The notes: generated by a model not told the origin, from the letters alone. Shown: positions 51,662 through 60,854, counted from the stretch's first letter. The stretch: 64,000 bases of DNA from Burkholderia anthina (GCF_902498995.1 NZ_CABVLY010000007.1:1-64000); one strand, 5' to 3'. Translations and numbers: made by a program.

Positions 51662-54331
51662 TTACTCCGAGCCGCCGGTGGCGCCGGGCGAAGCCGGCGT
51701 CGATGCCGGCGCGGCCGACGGCCCGACTGCCGGCGCGGCGCCGATCCCCGCGCTGCCTGCGCTGCCCGCGCCCGCCGTGCTGCCGCCCGCGGCCGGCGGC
51801 TGCACGGGTTGCGCGGGCAGCGTCGGTTGCAGTTGCGACGCACCCGCCGACAGCGCAGCCGCCGACGCCGCCACTTCGGACGCCGGCACCCACTCCTCGA
51901 CCACGCCGCCGGACGCCGCCTCGGGCGCCGATGCAGCGGAAGCGGCGGAAGCAGCCGCCGCAGCGCCGGCATCGGCCTCGGGCTGACGCTCGATACGCTG
52001 CGTCCTGACGGGCGCAGGCGGCTTCGTCGGCTCGGGTTTGAACCAGCCGTCGAACAGGTCCGTCACGCGGTCGCGCACCATCGCGAACCAGCCCGGCGAC
52101 GGCTCGGTATCGAACTTCGCCTTCGTGTCGACGATCCGTGCACGCTGCGCGCGCTGGAAGAACTCGCCGACGATCGGCAGTGCGCTGTGCGCGCCCTGTC
52201 CCCAGTAGTCGCTGCGCAGCGTCACGCGGCCGTCGTCGAAGCCGACCCACGCGCCGGCGACGAGGCCGGGCTGCATCAGGATGAACCAGCCGTCCGCGTT
52301 GTCCTGCGTCGTGCCGGTCTTGCCGGCCACGTCGCCGCGAATGCCGAAGCGGGTGCGGATGCTGCCGCCGGTGCCGCGCGTGACGACGTCGCGCATCACG
52401 TCGAGCAGCGTCTTGTCGGTCTCGGCATCGAGCGCGCGCTCGGGCGGTGCCGGCGCGAATTCGGCCAGGACGTCGCCCTGGCGATTCTCGATGCGCGTCA
52501 CCATCTGCGGCTCGACGTACAGCCCGCTGTTCGCGATCGTCGCGTACGACGCGACCATCTCCTTCAGCGTCACGGGGCTCGTGCCGAGCGCGAGCGACGG
52601 CACGCGCTCGAGCGGGCTTTCGCGCACGCCCATGTCGCGTGCGAGCCGTGCAACGGCGGCCGGCCCGACCTTCTCCATCACCTGCGCGGTGATCCGGTTG
52701 CGCGACAGCGCGACCGCGTCGCGCAGCGTCATCGGCTTGCCCGACGGCGGCACGTCGTCGTTCGGGTGCCAGATCTCGCCGCCCTTCAGCGGAATCTCGA
52801 CCGGCTGGTCGATGAACGTGTCGTCCGGCTTCATCCCGTTCGCGAACGCGACGCCGTAGACGAACGGCTTGAACGTCGAGCCCGGCTGACGCCGCGCCTG
52901 CGCGACGTGATCGAACGGCTCGTTCGTGAAGTCGCGGCTGCCCACCCACGCACGGATCTGCCCGTCACGCGGATCGATCGCGACGAAGCCGGCCTGCACG
53001 TCGGTCTTCGTCTTGCACAGCGCGCGCATGAAGCCGCGATCGGACGCAAGCTGCTTCATCGCCGCCGCATCGTTCTTGCCCGCATCCAGCGCAGCCTTGT
53101 ACTCGGGCGACTCGCGCATGAAGATACGGAACACCTCGTTGTCGGTGCCGCAGCCGTCGAGGCCGCTCCATGCGTTGTTCGCGATGCCCTGCAGCTGGTT
53201 CGCCTGCTGCGTCAGCGCCTGGGTCGCCATCTGCTGCAGCCGCGAGTCGATCGTGGTGCGCACGATCAGCCCGTCGGAGTAGATGTTGTAGTCGTTGCGG
53301 TCGGCCCAGCCGATCAGCCATTTGCGCAGTTGTTGCGCGAAGTGCGGCGCCGGCCCCGGCGACTCCTTCTGGCGTTCGAAGTCGATGCGCAGCGGCCGGC
53401 GTTGCAGCTGGGCGAACTGCGCGGGCGACAGCTTGCCGTACTTCACCATCTGGCCGAGCACCGTGTTGCGCCGCTGCAGCGCGCGCTCCGGGTTCAGCAC
53501 CGGGTTGTAGTAGCTGTTGCCCTTCAGCATCCCGACGAGCGTCGCGCTGTCGAGCACATCGAGTTCGTCGGCCGACTTGTCGAAGTAGGTGCGCGCGGCC
53601 ATCTCGACGCCGTACGCGTTGTACAGGAACGGCACCGTGTTCAGGTAGGTCTCGAGGATCTGGTCCTTGCTGTAGACGGCCTCGATCTTCAGCGCGGTGA
53701 TCGCCTCCTTCACCTTGCGCGTGAGCGTCGGCGCACGGCCGATCTCGTCCGGGTACAGGTTGCGCGCGAGCTGCTGCGTGATCGTCGAGCCGCCCTGGCG
53801 GTCGCCCGAGAACGTATGGAGCGCGGCCGACGCCGTGCGCTTCCAGTCGAGGCCGTGGTGCTCGTAGAAACGATGGTCCTCGGTCGCGATCAGCGCGTCG
53901 ACCATGTGCGGCGAGATCTGCTTGAGCGGCACCCATTCGCGGTTCGACGGCTTGAATTCCGCCAGCAGCTTGCCGTCGGCGGACAGCACCTGCGCGGGCT
54001 GGTCGACCCGCGCCTTGCGGATGTCGCCGATGCTCGGCGTAAACGGGATCAGCACCACCACGTACAGCGCGAACAGCGCCGGCACCGCGGCGGCCGCGAG
54101 CAGTACGCCGCGGCGCGTCGGATGACGAAGATGGTGCCAGGCGACGGCCAGGGCACGCTTGACGGGCACGGCGGCAGCGGCCGCGACGGGTTGGGCGCGC
54201 GCGACCCATTTGGCACAGAAGTCACGCACAGACGACACGTTTCGGCGATTCACGCGGGTGGGGGATCTGCTGGAAAGGCTGCATCGTACCAAAACTCGCG
54301 CGCCGCACCGGCGGGTAGCCGCCCCGCGCAC
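51662..54331 (-). CDS. Penicillin-binding protein 1A (transglycosylase/transpeptidase)
   Basis: Up to 889 residues from a GTG at 54331; an internal GTG at 54238 is another possible start, as there is no good ribosome site for either. After a membrane anchor (VLLAAAAVPALFALYVVVLI) comes the GT51 domain with ATEDHRFYEHHGLDW and GGSTITQQLARNLY, a OB-like part, and the transpeptidase with SxxK as STFKPF, SRN as SRNRI, and KTGTT. Both activities look complete. The last about 90 residues are Ala/Pro/Gly-rich and low in complexity. It polymerises and crosslinks peptidoglycan; cell-wall role at the periplasmic face. Confidence 0.9.
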   Translation of the reverse strand: MRGAATRRCGARVLVRCSLSSRSPTRVNRRNVSSVRDFCAKWVARAQPVAAAAAVPVKRALAVAWHHLRHPTRRGVLLAAAAVPALFALYVVVLIPFTPSIGDIRKARVDQPAQVLSADGKLLAEFKPSNREWVPLKQISPHMVDALIATEDHRFYEHHGLDWKRTASAALHTFSGDRQGGSTITQQLARNLYPDEIGRAPTLTRKVKEAITALKIEAVYSKDQILETYLNTVPFLYNAYGVEMAARTYFDKSADELDVLDSATLVGMLKGNSYYNPVLNPERALQRRNTVLGQMVKYGKLSPAQFAQLQRRPLRIDFERQKESPGPAPHFAQQLRKWLIGWADRNDYNIYSDGLIVRTTIDSRLQQMATQALTQQANQLQGIANNAWSGLDGCGTDNEVFRIFMRESPEYKAALDAGKNDAAAMKQLASDRGFMRALCKTKTDVQAGFVAIDPRDGQIRAWVGSRDFTNEPFDHVAQARRQPGSTFKPFVYGVAFANGMKPDDTFIDQPVEIPLKGGEIWHPNDDVPPSGKPMTLRDAVALSRNRITAQVMEKVGPAAVARLARDMGVRESPLERVPSLALGTSPVTLKEMVASYATIANSGLYVEPQMVTRIENRQGDVLAEFAPAPPERALDAETDKTLLDVMRDVVTRGTGGSIRTRFGIRGDVAGKTGTTQDNADGWFILMQPGLVAGAWVGFDDGRVTLRSDYWGQGAHSALPIVGEFFQRAQRARIVDTKAKFDTEPSPGWFAMVRDRVTDLFDGWFKPEPTKPPAPVRTQRIERQPEADAGAAAAASAASAASAPEAASGGVVEEWVPASEVAASAAALSAGASQLQPTLPAQPVQPPAAGGSTAGAGSAGSAGIGAAPAVGPSAAPASTPASPGATGGSE

Positions 54332-54373
54332 GCGAGAACGGCGTCCGGCCGCGCGCGTTCACGTGCAAAAAAA

Positions 54374-54403
54374 GGCGCGCGTCCCGCAACGGGACGGCGC
54401 GCC
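54374..54403 (-). terminator. Rho-independent terminator after the racemase-family gene
   Basis: GGCGCGCGTCCCG and CGGGACGGCGCGCC pair with one bulge; on the minus strand it is followed by seven T residues. It lies 36 bases beyond the stop codon at 54439. Confidence 0.85.
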
Positions 54404-54438
54404 AAACCTGGTACAACGGGGGAACCGGGCGCCGACGC

Positions 54439-55446
54439 TCAGCGCACCAGAAAACCGTAGGCCAGCGGATCGCGCTCGTCGACGATCCAGTTCGCGAACC
54501 CGCAGATATGCGCGCTGCCCTCGACCTCCGGGATCACGGCCGGGATGTCGCCGACGGTCGCCTCGCGCAGCACGCGCCCCTTGAACACGGTGCCGACGAT
54601 CGACTCGTTGACGAGCGTGTCGCCGGCCGCGAGCAAGCCGCGCAGGTATAACTGCGCGACGCGGCCGCCGGTGCCGGAGCCGGTCGGCGAGCGGTCGACC
54701 TCACGATCCGCGAACACGCAGCAGTTCGCCTGCGTCGAGCCCGGATGGCGCGGCGCGTTCGCGATGATCGTGCCGTAGATATGGTTGATTTCCGGGATCT
54801 CCGGATGCACGACCGGATACTTCGCGTTCGCGGCGGCCTTCACTTCCGCGCCGAAGCGGATCAGCTTTTCCACCGCCACTTCGCGCACCGGCAGGTCGAA
54901 CGGCGCACCGTCGACATAGAAATAGAACGCGCCGCCATACGCGATGTCGCCGGTCACGGTGCCGAACGACGGCGTGTCGACCGACACGTCGCGCTGCCAG
55001 ATGAACGACGGCACGTTGACGAAGCGCACCGGCCCCGCGTGCTCGCCGTCCCATTTGACGAATGCCTCGATGAAGCCGCACGGCGCGTCGATGCCGACCC
55101 GCGTTTCCGGCACGGTGCGCTGCACCCAGCCGAGTTCGACCGCCGCGGTCGACAGCGCGATCACGCCATGCCCGCAGTGGTCGCTATAGCCTTCGTTGTG
55201 CAGGAAGATCACGCCGAAATCGGCGTTCGGCGAAACCGGCTCGGTCAGATAGCCGCCGTACATGTCGGCATGGCCGCGCGGTTCGAACATCAGTGCTTTG
55301 CGGATCTCGTCGGCGTGCTCCTTGAGCCACGCGCGACGCTGGACGATCGTGTCGCCGGGCAGCCGCGGCAGCCCGCTCGTGACGATGCGGAACGGTTCGC
55401 CGCCGGTGTGGACTTCGACGGTGGAAAGGGATCGGGAAATTTTCAT
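54439..55446 (-). CDS. trans-3-hydroxy-L-proline dehydratase (proline racemase family)
   Basis: A 335-residue member of the proline racemase family. The first catalytic Cys is there (Cys91 in GYSDHCGHG), but the second site reads DRSPTGSGTGG, so Cys is replaced by Thr255. In this family Cys/Cys gives racemase or 4-hydroxyproline epimerase, whereas Cys/Thr is the mark of trans-3-hydroxy-L-proline dehydratase, which yields pyrroline-2-carboxylate. The nearby reductase at 57753 would take this product to proline, which supports the call. No ribosome site is obvious before 55446. Confidence 0.82.
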   Translation of the reverse strand: MKISRSLSTVEVHTGGEPFRIVTSGLPRLPGDTIVQRRAWLKEHADEIRKALMFEPRGHADMYGGYLTEPVSPNADFGVIFLHNEGYSDHCGHGVIALSTAAVELGWVQRTVPETRVGIDAPCGFIEAFVKWDGEHAGPVRFVNVPSFIWQRDVSVDTPSFGTVTGDIAYGGAFYFYVDGAPFDLPVREVAVEKLIRFGAEVKAAANAKYPVVHPEIPEINHIYGTIIANAPRHPGSTQANCCVFADREVDRSPTGSGTGGRVAQLYLRGLLAAGDTLVNESIVGTVFKGRVLREATVGDIPAVIPEVEGSAHICGFANWIVDERDPLAYGFLVR

Positions 55447-55509
55447 GGTCGATCGAATGCGTGAAAACGACGGACGGCGGCCTCGCCGCCGCCCGGTGCC
55501 GGTTGACGA

Positions 55510-56631
55510 TTACTTCGCGTACGGCTCGGGCAGGCCGTTGCGGATCACGTAGACGGTCGTCGGCGCGCCCTTCAGGTCGCCGTTGGCGTCGAACGAATAG
55601 GTGCCCGCGACGCCGACGTAGTTCGTCTTCGCCAGCTGCGCGATCAGCTTCGCCTTGTCGGTGGTCGTGCCCGCCTTGACCATCGCGTCGGCGAGCAGCT
55701 TCATGCCGTCGTAGTAGTTGACGCCGTAGACCTGCGTATCCGTGTGATACGTGTCGTGGTACTTCTTCAGGAATTCGCGGCCGGCCGCGGTCTTTTCGAG
55801 CGCGACGCCGCCCTGTGCGCAGTAGACGATCGACGCCGCGTCGCCCGCGACCTTGCCCATGTCGGCCGAGCAGATGCCGTCGCCGCCGAGCAGCTTCGCG
55901 CGCAACCCGCGCTGCTTCATCTGCTTGGCCATCGGCGCGCCCTGCGCCGCATAGCCGCCGAGGAAGATCACGTCGGGGTTGCTGGCCTTGATCTTGGTGA
56001 GAATGCCGAGGAAATCGCTGGCCGACGAGTTCGTGTACTCCTGGTCGACGATCTTGATCCCGCTCTCCTTCGCGACCTTCATGAACTGCTCGGCAACGCC
56101 CTGCCCGTATGCGGTGCGGTCGTCGATCACGGCGGCCGTCTTCGCGTGCAGCGTTTGCGCGGCGAACGTGGCCATCGTGCCGCCGAGCTGTTCGTCGCTC
56201 GCGCCGATCCGGAAGATGTTCTTGAAGCCCTGGCGCGTGAGCGCCGGGTTCGACGCAACCGGCAGCAGCGGCACGCCGGCATTGGCGTACACGCGCGACG
56301 CGGGAATCGCGACGCCCGAGTTGTACGGCCCGAGCACCGCGACGACGCCCTTGTCGACCAGGTTCTGCGCGACCTGCACGCCCGCTTTCGGGTCGGCCTG
56401 GTCGTCCTCGGACAGCAGCTTGAACGTGACGGTCTTGCCGGCGACCTTCACGCCCGCCTTGTTGAGCTCGTCGACGGCCAGCCGCACGCCGTTTTCATTG
56501 TCCTTGCCATTGGCGGCCTGCGGGCCGGTCAGCGGCGCCGAATGGCCGATCATCACGACTTCCTGCGCGTGGGCGGAAGTCAGCGCGCCGGCGGCGATGG
56601 CCACCGAGAGCGCGGTAACGACGTGTCGCAT
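55510..56631 (-). CDS. Branched-chain-amino-acid-type ABC transporter substrate-binding protein
   Basis: A 373-residue periplasmic protein with a signal peptide (MRHVVTALSVAIAAGALTSAHA) and the LivJ/LivK fold (VVMIGHSAPLTGPQAANGKD; VLGPYNSGVAIPASRVYA). It starts after AGGAGA. No permease or ATPase genes are near, so it must work with partners coded elsewhere. Because it lies between the hydroxyproline dehydratase and its regulator, hydroxyproline or a related imino acid is a possible ligand. A palindrome lies right before the ribosome site. Confidence 0.87.
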   Translation of the reverse strand: MRHVVTALSVAIAAGALTSAHAQEVVMIGHSAPLTGPQAANGKDNENGVRLAVDELNKAGVKVAGKTVTFKLLSEDDQADPKAGVQVAQNLVDKGVVAVLGPYNSGVAIPASRVYANAGVPLLPVASNPALTRQGFKNIFRIGASDEQLGGTMATFAAQTLHAKTAAVIDDRTAYGQGVAEQFMKVAKESGIKIVDQEYTNSSASDFLGILTKIKASNPDVIFLGGYAAQGAPMAKQMKQRGLRAKLLGGDGICSADMGKVAGDAASIVYCAQGGVALEKTAAGREFLKKYHDTYHTDTQVYGVNYYDGMKLLADAMVKAGTTTDKAKLIAQLAKTNYVGVAGTYSFDANGDLKGAPTTVYVIRNGLPEPYAK

Positions 56632-56642
56632 GGTGTCTCCTG

Positions 56643-56664
56643 ATTGGTTTTGTGTGAAACCAAT
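56643..56664. promoter_or_regulatory. Palindrome upstream of the substrate-binding protein gene
   Basis: ATTGGTTT-N6-AAACCAAT is a perfect inverted repeat that ends 12 bases before the start codon. A weaker repeat, TCTGGT-N10-ACCAGA, is at 56716-56737. Both share GGT...ACC, fitting a GntR/FadR dimer site. The adjacent GntR gene at 56751 is the likely source of the regulator. Confidence 0.5.
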
Positions 56665-56750
56665 GTAGGCTACGCCTGGTCGCTACGCAAGCAATTTTAA
56701 AATTACTTTTTAGAATCTGGTTCCTTTCAATACCAGAACGATGCAGCGCG

Positions 56751-57488
56751 TCATTTCGGCGTGATGTCGCGCCGCACGCGACGGATGTGCTGCTCGACAT
56801 AGAACGCGGCCGCATCGGCATCGCCCGACACGATCGCCTCGTAGATCAGCCGGTGCTCGGACACGTAGAGCCGGATGCGGCCCGCGTCGTAGATCCCGTC
56901 GTCCTTCAGCCGCTTCCACAGCGGCTGATCCATCGTCTTCGCGACTTCGTCCGCGATCTTCACGATCAGCGCGTCGCCGGTCATCAGCGCGAGCTGCCGG
57001 TGGAACAGCCGGTCGCTCTCGTTCCACACCGCACGCTGCTGCGGATCGTCGACGTCGGTGATGGTTTCCATCTGCGCGAGATAGCCCTCGGCGACGGGAT
57101 CGGCGCGGCCGTGCGCGGCCGCGAGGCGCGCGATCGCCGGTTCGAGAATGAGCCGCACGTCGAGCGTCGACGTCGGACTGAAGTCCGCGTCCGGCGTGCC
57201 GTGCGTGTCGCCGCGCCGCGCGAGCACGTCGAGCGGCGCCGGCACGACGTAGGTGCCGGAATTGCGCTTCGTGAACACGAGGCCTTCGTTCTGCAGCGCG
57301 CCGAGCGCCTCCCGCACGGCCGGCCGGCCGACCTGGAACAGCGCCGCCAGTTCGCGCTCCGACGGCAGCCGGGAATCGGCCGCATAGCGCCCCGCGCGGA
57401 TCTCGTCGCGGATCTTCTCGGCGACCTGCTCGTAGATCTGCAGCGGCCGGAAACCGGCTTCGAGCGCTTCGGGACGGGCGGACATCAT
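56751..57488 (-). CDS. FadR-type GntR-family regulator
   Basis: A 245-residue protein from ATG 57488 behind AGGAG. The N-terminal winged helix reads RLPSERELAALFQVGRPAVREALGALQNEGLV, and the C-terminal all-helical FCD domain has the metal ligands Asp in ESDRLFHRQLA and His in VSEHRLIYEAI and YVEQHIRRV. FCD regulators sense organic acids or amino acid derivatives. It lies between the binding protein and the divergent reductase, so it should control hydroxyproline use, probably through the GGT...ACC repeats. Confidence 0.9.
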   Translation of the reverse strand: MMSARPEALEAGFRPLQIYEQVAEKIRDEIRAGRYAADSRLPSERELAALFQVGRPAVREALGALQNEGLVFTKRNSGTYVVPAPLDVLARRGDTHGTPDADFSPTSTLDVRLILEPAIARLAAAHGRADPVAEGYLAQMETITDVDDPQQRAVWNESDRLFHRQLALMTGDALIVKIADEVAKTMDQPLWKRLKDDGIYDAGRIRLYVSEHRLIYEAIVSGDADAAAFYVEQHIRRVRRDITPK

Positions 57489-57752
57489 CGGCAGGCTCCT
57501 GCCCGGGCGGGCGTGGACGTGAAAGGGGTTCGCACTATACCGGAGCGACACCCGTGCCGATACGCGCAACAGCCCATCTGGACGGATATTAGAACCAAAA
57601 TCGGCCATCCGCTCGATTTTCCGGATTGCGGGATGGCCCGAAATTGGTATAGATTCGATCCAGAACATCCGCTGTCGCGCTACCCGGCAGCCTCCGTGGC
57701 GAGCGCACCCCGCGCCCGTCGTCCATGCCCATCGACGCAACCGACCTACACG

Positions 57753-58688
57753 ATGACCGCTCTCTCCCGGATTCCCGCTTTCGACGCCACCGAAACGGCC
57801 GCGCTGCTCGACTACCCGGCGCTGCTCGCCACGCTCAGGCAAACCGTCGCCGACTACGCGGCCGGCGAAATCGTCAGCCCCGAGCGGCTGGTGGTGCCGC
57901 TGCAGGCCGGCGGCGTGATGCTGTCGATGCCGTCGAGCGCACGCGACCTTGCCAGCCACAAGCTCGTGAACGTGTGCCCCGGCAACGGCGCACTCGGACT
58001 GCCGACGATCCTCGGCCAGGTGAGCGCGTACGACGCGACGACGGGCGCGCTGCGCTTCGTGCTCGACGGCCCGACGGTCACCGGCCGCCGCACGGCCGCC
58101 GTCACGGCGCTCGGCATCCAGGCGCTGCACGGCACGGCGCCGCGCGACATCCTGCTGATCGGCACCGGCAAGCAGGCGGCCAATCACGCGGAAGCGCTCG
58201 CGGCGATTTTCCCGGACGCGCGGCTGCACGTGCGCGGCTCGCGCGCCGGCAGCGCGCCCGCGTTCTGCGCCGCGCACCGCGCGCAGGCGCCGCGGCTCGC
58301 GCCGCTCGACGGCGATGCGATTCCCGATGCGATCGACGTCGTCGTCACGCTGACGACGAGCCGCACGCCCGTCTATCGCGAAGCGGCGCGCGAGGGCCGG
58401 CTGGTGGTCGGCGTCGGCGCATTCACCGCCGACGCTGCCGAGATCGACGCCGACACCGTGCGTCATAGCCGGCTCGTCGTCGACGATCCGGCCGGCGCAC
58501 GCCACGAGGCCGGCGACCTGATCGTCGCGCAGGTCGACTGGCAGCAGGTCGCGTCGCTCGCGGACGTGCTGCGCGGCGCATTCGCGCGCAGCGGGCCGCT
58601 GCTGTTCAAGAGCGTCGGCTGCGCGGCGTGGGACCTCGCCGCGTGCCGCACGGCGCGCGACGCACTGGACGCCCGCCAGGGCAACTGA
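57753..58688 (+). CDS. Pyrroline-2-carboxylate reductase (ornithine cyclodeaminase family)
   Basis: A 311-residue protein of the OCD/mu-crystallin family: LASHKLVNVCPGNGALGLPTI near the N-terminus, the ornithine-cyclodeaminase-type TGRRTAAVTALGIQAL, and the Rossmann motif LIGTGKQAANHAEAL. Members such as LhpI reduce pyrroline-2-carboxylate to L-proline with NAD(P)H. The gene is divergent from the GntR regulator and completes the hydroxyproline dehydratase route. True ornithine cyclodeaminase is less likely in this context. Confidence 0.85.
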   Translation: MTALSRIPAFDATETAALLDYPALLATLRQTVADYAAGEIVSPERLVVPLQAGGVMLSMPSSARDLASHKLVNVCPGNGALGLPTILGQVSAYDATTGALRFVLDGPTVTGRRTAAVTALGIQALHGTAPRDILLIGTGKQAANHAEALAAIFPDARLHVRGSRAGSAPAFCAAHRAQAPRLAPLDGDAIPDAIDVVVTLTTSRTPVYREAAREGRLVVGVGAFTADAAEIDADTVRHSRLVVDDPAGARHEAGDLIVAQVDWQQVASLADVLRGAFARSGPLLFKSVGCAAWDLAACRTARDALDARQGN

Positions 58689-58777
58689 TTCGGCGGCAGC
58701 GCCCCGCTGCCCGCCCGCTGCCCGCCCGCCGTGCGCCCGTCATCGCGACGTGCGCGCGCCGCCGCATGCCGGTACGC

Positions 58778-58799
58778 GTTGTAGGAATCGCCCTACAAC
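58778..58799. promoter_or_regulatory. Inverted repeat upstream of the receiver gene
   Basis: GTTGTAGG-N6-CCTACAAC is a perfect repeat 74 bases before the start at 58873. A further half-site, CCTACACAA, follows 13 bases on. The pattern TGTAGG-N6-CCTACA resembles sites of NarL/GacA-type regulators (TGTAAG-N6-CTTACA). Confidence 0.5.
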
Positions 58800-58872
58800 A
58801 CGGCGAAGCGGCCTACACAAACTTCCAATTCGGCCGATTTCCTTTTCGGCGGCGGGCCACGATACTGCCCGC

Positions 58873-59277
58873 ATGAATGCCAGCCTGCCACCCGCCATGC
58901 TCAGGGTGTTCCTCGTCGATCATGCCATCGCCGTCCGGCAACGGATCGCGCTGCGCGTCGGCGCGATCGGCGGCGTCGTGGTCGTCGGCGAAGCGGAAGA
59001 CGGCCACGACGCGCTGACCCACATCCACAGCAGCCACGCGGACGTGGTGATCGTCGACCTGCGGCTCGCGGACGGCAGCGGCCTCGACCTGATCGGGATG
59101 CTGTCGAAGGCGACACCGCGCGTCGTCACGATCGTGCTGACGAATCATTCGGCAGCGGCATTCAGAGAGGCATGCGCGGCGGCCGGAGCCGATTACTTCT
59201 TCGACAAGACCGCCGAATTCGACGCCGCGTGCCGCGCCATCGAATCCCTGGTGCACGCTCGCGCGCACCACCCCTGA
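58873..59277 (+). CDS. Single-domain response regulator
   Basis: A 134-residue protein that is only a receiver: the Asp of VVIVDLRLADGSG is the phospho-acceptor, Thr in VLTNHSAAAF and Lys in YFFDKTAEFD complete the set, and an acidic residue is present in FLVDHA (one of the usual two is His). There is no output domain. It lies 17 bases before the fnr-type gene, so both are one transcript. It may act by protein contact or as a phosphate sink. Confidence 0.85.
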   Translation: MNASLPPAMLRVFLVDHAIAVRQRIALRVGAIGGVVVVGEAEDGHDALTHIHSSHADVVIVDLRLADGSGLDLIGMLSKATPRVVTIVLTNHSAAAFREACAAAGADYFFDKTAEFDAACRAIESLVHARAHHP

Positions 59278-59294
59278 CCGAGCCAGAGTGACCC

Positions 59295-60074
59295 ATGCCT
59301 ACCGCCGCCACCTGTGCAGCCGACCCGTACGTCGAGCCCCGGCCAACGATTCCCCTTCGTGCGGTTGCGTCCGCCGACGCCGCCAAACATCCGGCCGCGC
59401 GCTGCTCCGTCTGCGCGATGCGCTCGATGTGCCTGCCGCCGGACCTGACGGCGGCCGAGTACGGCCGCCTCGACGCGATCATCTGCGCGACGCGGCAGAT
59501 TCGCCAGGGCGACGCGCTGTTCCGCACCGGCGACCCGTTCCACAGCATCTATGCGGTGCGCGCGGGCTCGTTCAAGACGGTGATGATGCATCGTGACGGC
59601 CGCGAGCACGTGACGGGTTTCCAGATCGCCGGGGAAACGCTCGGGATGGACGGCATCGGCGGCGGCCAGCACTGCTGCGATGCGATCGCGCTCGAGGACA
59701 GCGTGGTGTGCGTCATCCCGTTCGGCGCGCTCGAAGCCGCGTGCCGCGAGATGAAGTCGATGCAGCATTTTCTCTATCAGATGCTGAGCAGCGAGATCGT
59801 CCGCGAATCGAGCCAGATGCTGCTGCTGGGCACGATGTCGGCCGAGCAGCGCGTCGCGCATTTCCTGCTGAACCTGTCGGCGCGCTTCGAGGCGCGCGGC
59901 TATTCGGCATCGGAATTCAACCTGCGGATGACGCGCGAGGAAATCGGCTGCTATCTCGGGATGAAACTCGAAACCGTCAGCCGGATGTTCTCGCGGTTCC
60001 ATCGCGACGCGCTCGTCGAAACGCGCGGCAAGCGCGTGCGGATCATCGACGCGCAAGCGCTCGCACAAGTCTGA
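59295..60074 (+). CDS. fnr: FNR-type oxygen-sensing regulator
   Basis: A 259-residue Crp/Fnr protein. The N-terminal cysteines Cys37, Cys40 and Cys46 keep the spacing of FNR from E. coli (C-x2-C-x5-C), and Cys127/128 supply the fourth 4Fe-4S ligand. The recognition helix has the ETVSR residues that read TTGAT half-sites. It is expected to become active when oxygen falls. Three TTGAY-N4-RTCAA-like boxes in this window precede stress genes. It may be one of several FNR paralogues. Confidence 0.9.
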   Translation: MPTAATCAADPYVEPRPTIPLRAVASADAAKHPAARCSVCAMRSMCLPPDLTAAEYGRLDAIICATRQIRQGDALFRTGDPFHSIYAVRAGSFKTVMMHRDGREHVTGFQIAGETLGMDGIGGGQHCCDAIALEDSVVCVIPFGALEAACREMKSMQHFLYQMLSSEIVRESSQMLLLGTMSAEQRVAHFLLNLSARFEARGYSASEFNLRMTREEIGCYLGMKLETVSRMFSRFHRDALVETRGKRVRIIDAQALAQV

Positions 60075-60097
60075 CCGGCGTCAGGGTTGCGTTCGCG

Positions 60098-60451
60098 TCA
60101 GCGCGACGCGCCGCCGGTCGCGGCGCCATGCAGCGCGAGCGCTTCGATATCGCCCGCCTGCCACGCGTCCAGCATTCGTTCGGCCTGCGCGAACGCGCAG
60201 CACATCGCCTCGGTCACGTCGTCACCGCTGCAGCATGGCAGCGATGCCGGCGCGCAGCCGTACATGACCAGCTCCAGCCGCACGTCGTAAATCCGGCCCC
60301 CGTCGGCGGACGTGCGTGCCTCGATCGCCAGGCGGCAATCGCCGAGCCGCGCGCGGAATCGTTCGAGCCGCACCAGTTGCGCCCCCGCTTCGGCTTCCAG
60401 CGCGGCGAAGCTCGTGCAGCCGACGTAGACGATCTGCATGCCCACGCCCAT
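60098..60451 (-). CDS. HPF/RaiA-like ribosome-associated protein candidate
   Basis: A 117-residue protein. The first 65 residues (MQIVYVGCTSFAALEAEAGAQLVRLERFRARLGDCRLAIEAR in substance) look like the beta-alpha-beta fold of hibernation-promoting factors; the rest contains an unusual set of Cys (YGCAPASLPCCSGDDVTEAMCC). The start follows GAGGAGCG. Ribosome hibernation would fit an anaerobic-stress setting next to fnr, but the match is loose. Confidence 0.55.
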   Translation of the reverse strand: MGVGMQIVYVGCTSFAALEAEAGAQLVRLERFRARLGDCRLAIEARTSADGGRIYDVRLELVMYGCAPASLPCCSGDDVTEAMCCAFAQAERMLDAWQAGDIEALALHGAATGGASR

Positions 60452-60614
60452 TTCGCTCCTCCTGACGGCGTTGCCCGCTCGTCGACCGCGTTGCCTGTTC
60501 TGCTGCCGCGCCGGCGCCGCGCCTGAATCTGGCGGCACCGCGCGTGTTTCCCGCCGGCACGACACGCGCCCGGCGATGCGCGTTCGCGCCGCTACCGGTA
60601 TGACGCGCCGCCGT

Positions 60615-60854
60615 TCATACGCTGAACGTCTGCGACGTCTTCATTTCGATCCACGTCATCCCGGCGCGCAGCCCTTCGATCGCCGCCTCGTGCTCGGTCG
60701 GATACGCATGACTGTGCTCGAACGTGTGATGAAAGCGCGCCGGCCCGGTGCCGTGCTCGACCGACACGCGACAGCGGAACTGACCCGATTCGCACGGCCG
60801 CGTCTCGACTTCGACCGACCAGTCGCGTTCATGAATATTGCCCTGCAGTGTCAT
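60615..60854 (-). CDS. Small protein of unknown function
   Basis: A 79-residue protein: MTLQGNIHERDWSVEVETRP then HTFEHSHAYPTEHEAAIEGLRAGMTWIEMK. It is preceded by GGAGGG. High GC3 and a clean start support it. It is probably in one operon with the gene at 60871, behind an FNR-type box. Confidence 0.7.
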   Translation of the reverse strand: MTLQGNIHERDWSVEVETRPCESGQFRCRVSVEHGTGPARFHHTFEHSHAYPTEHEAAIEGLRAGMTWIEMKTSQTFSV

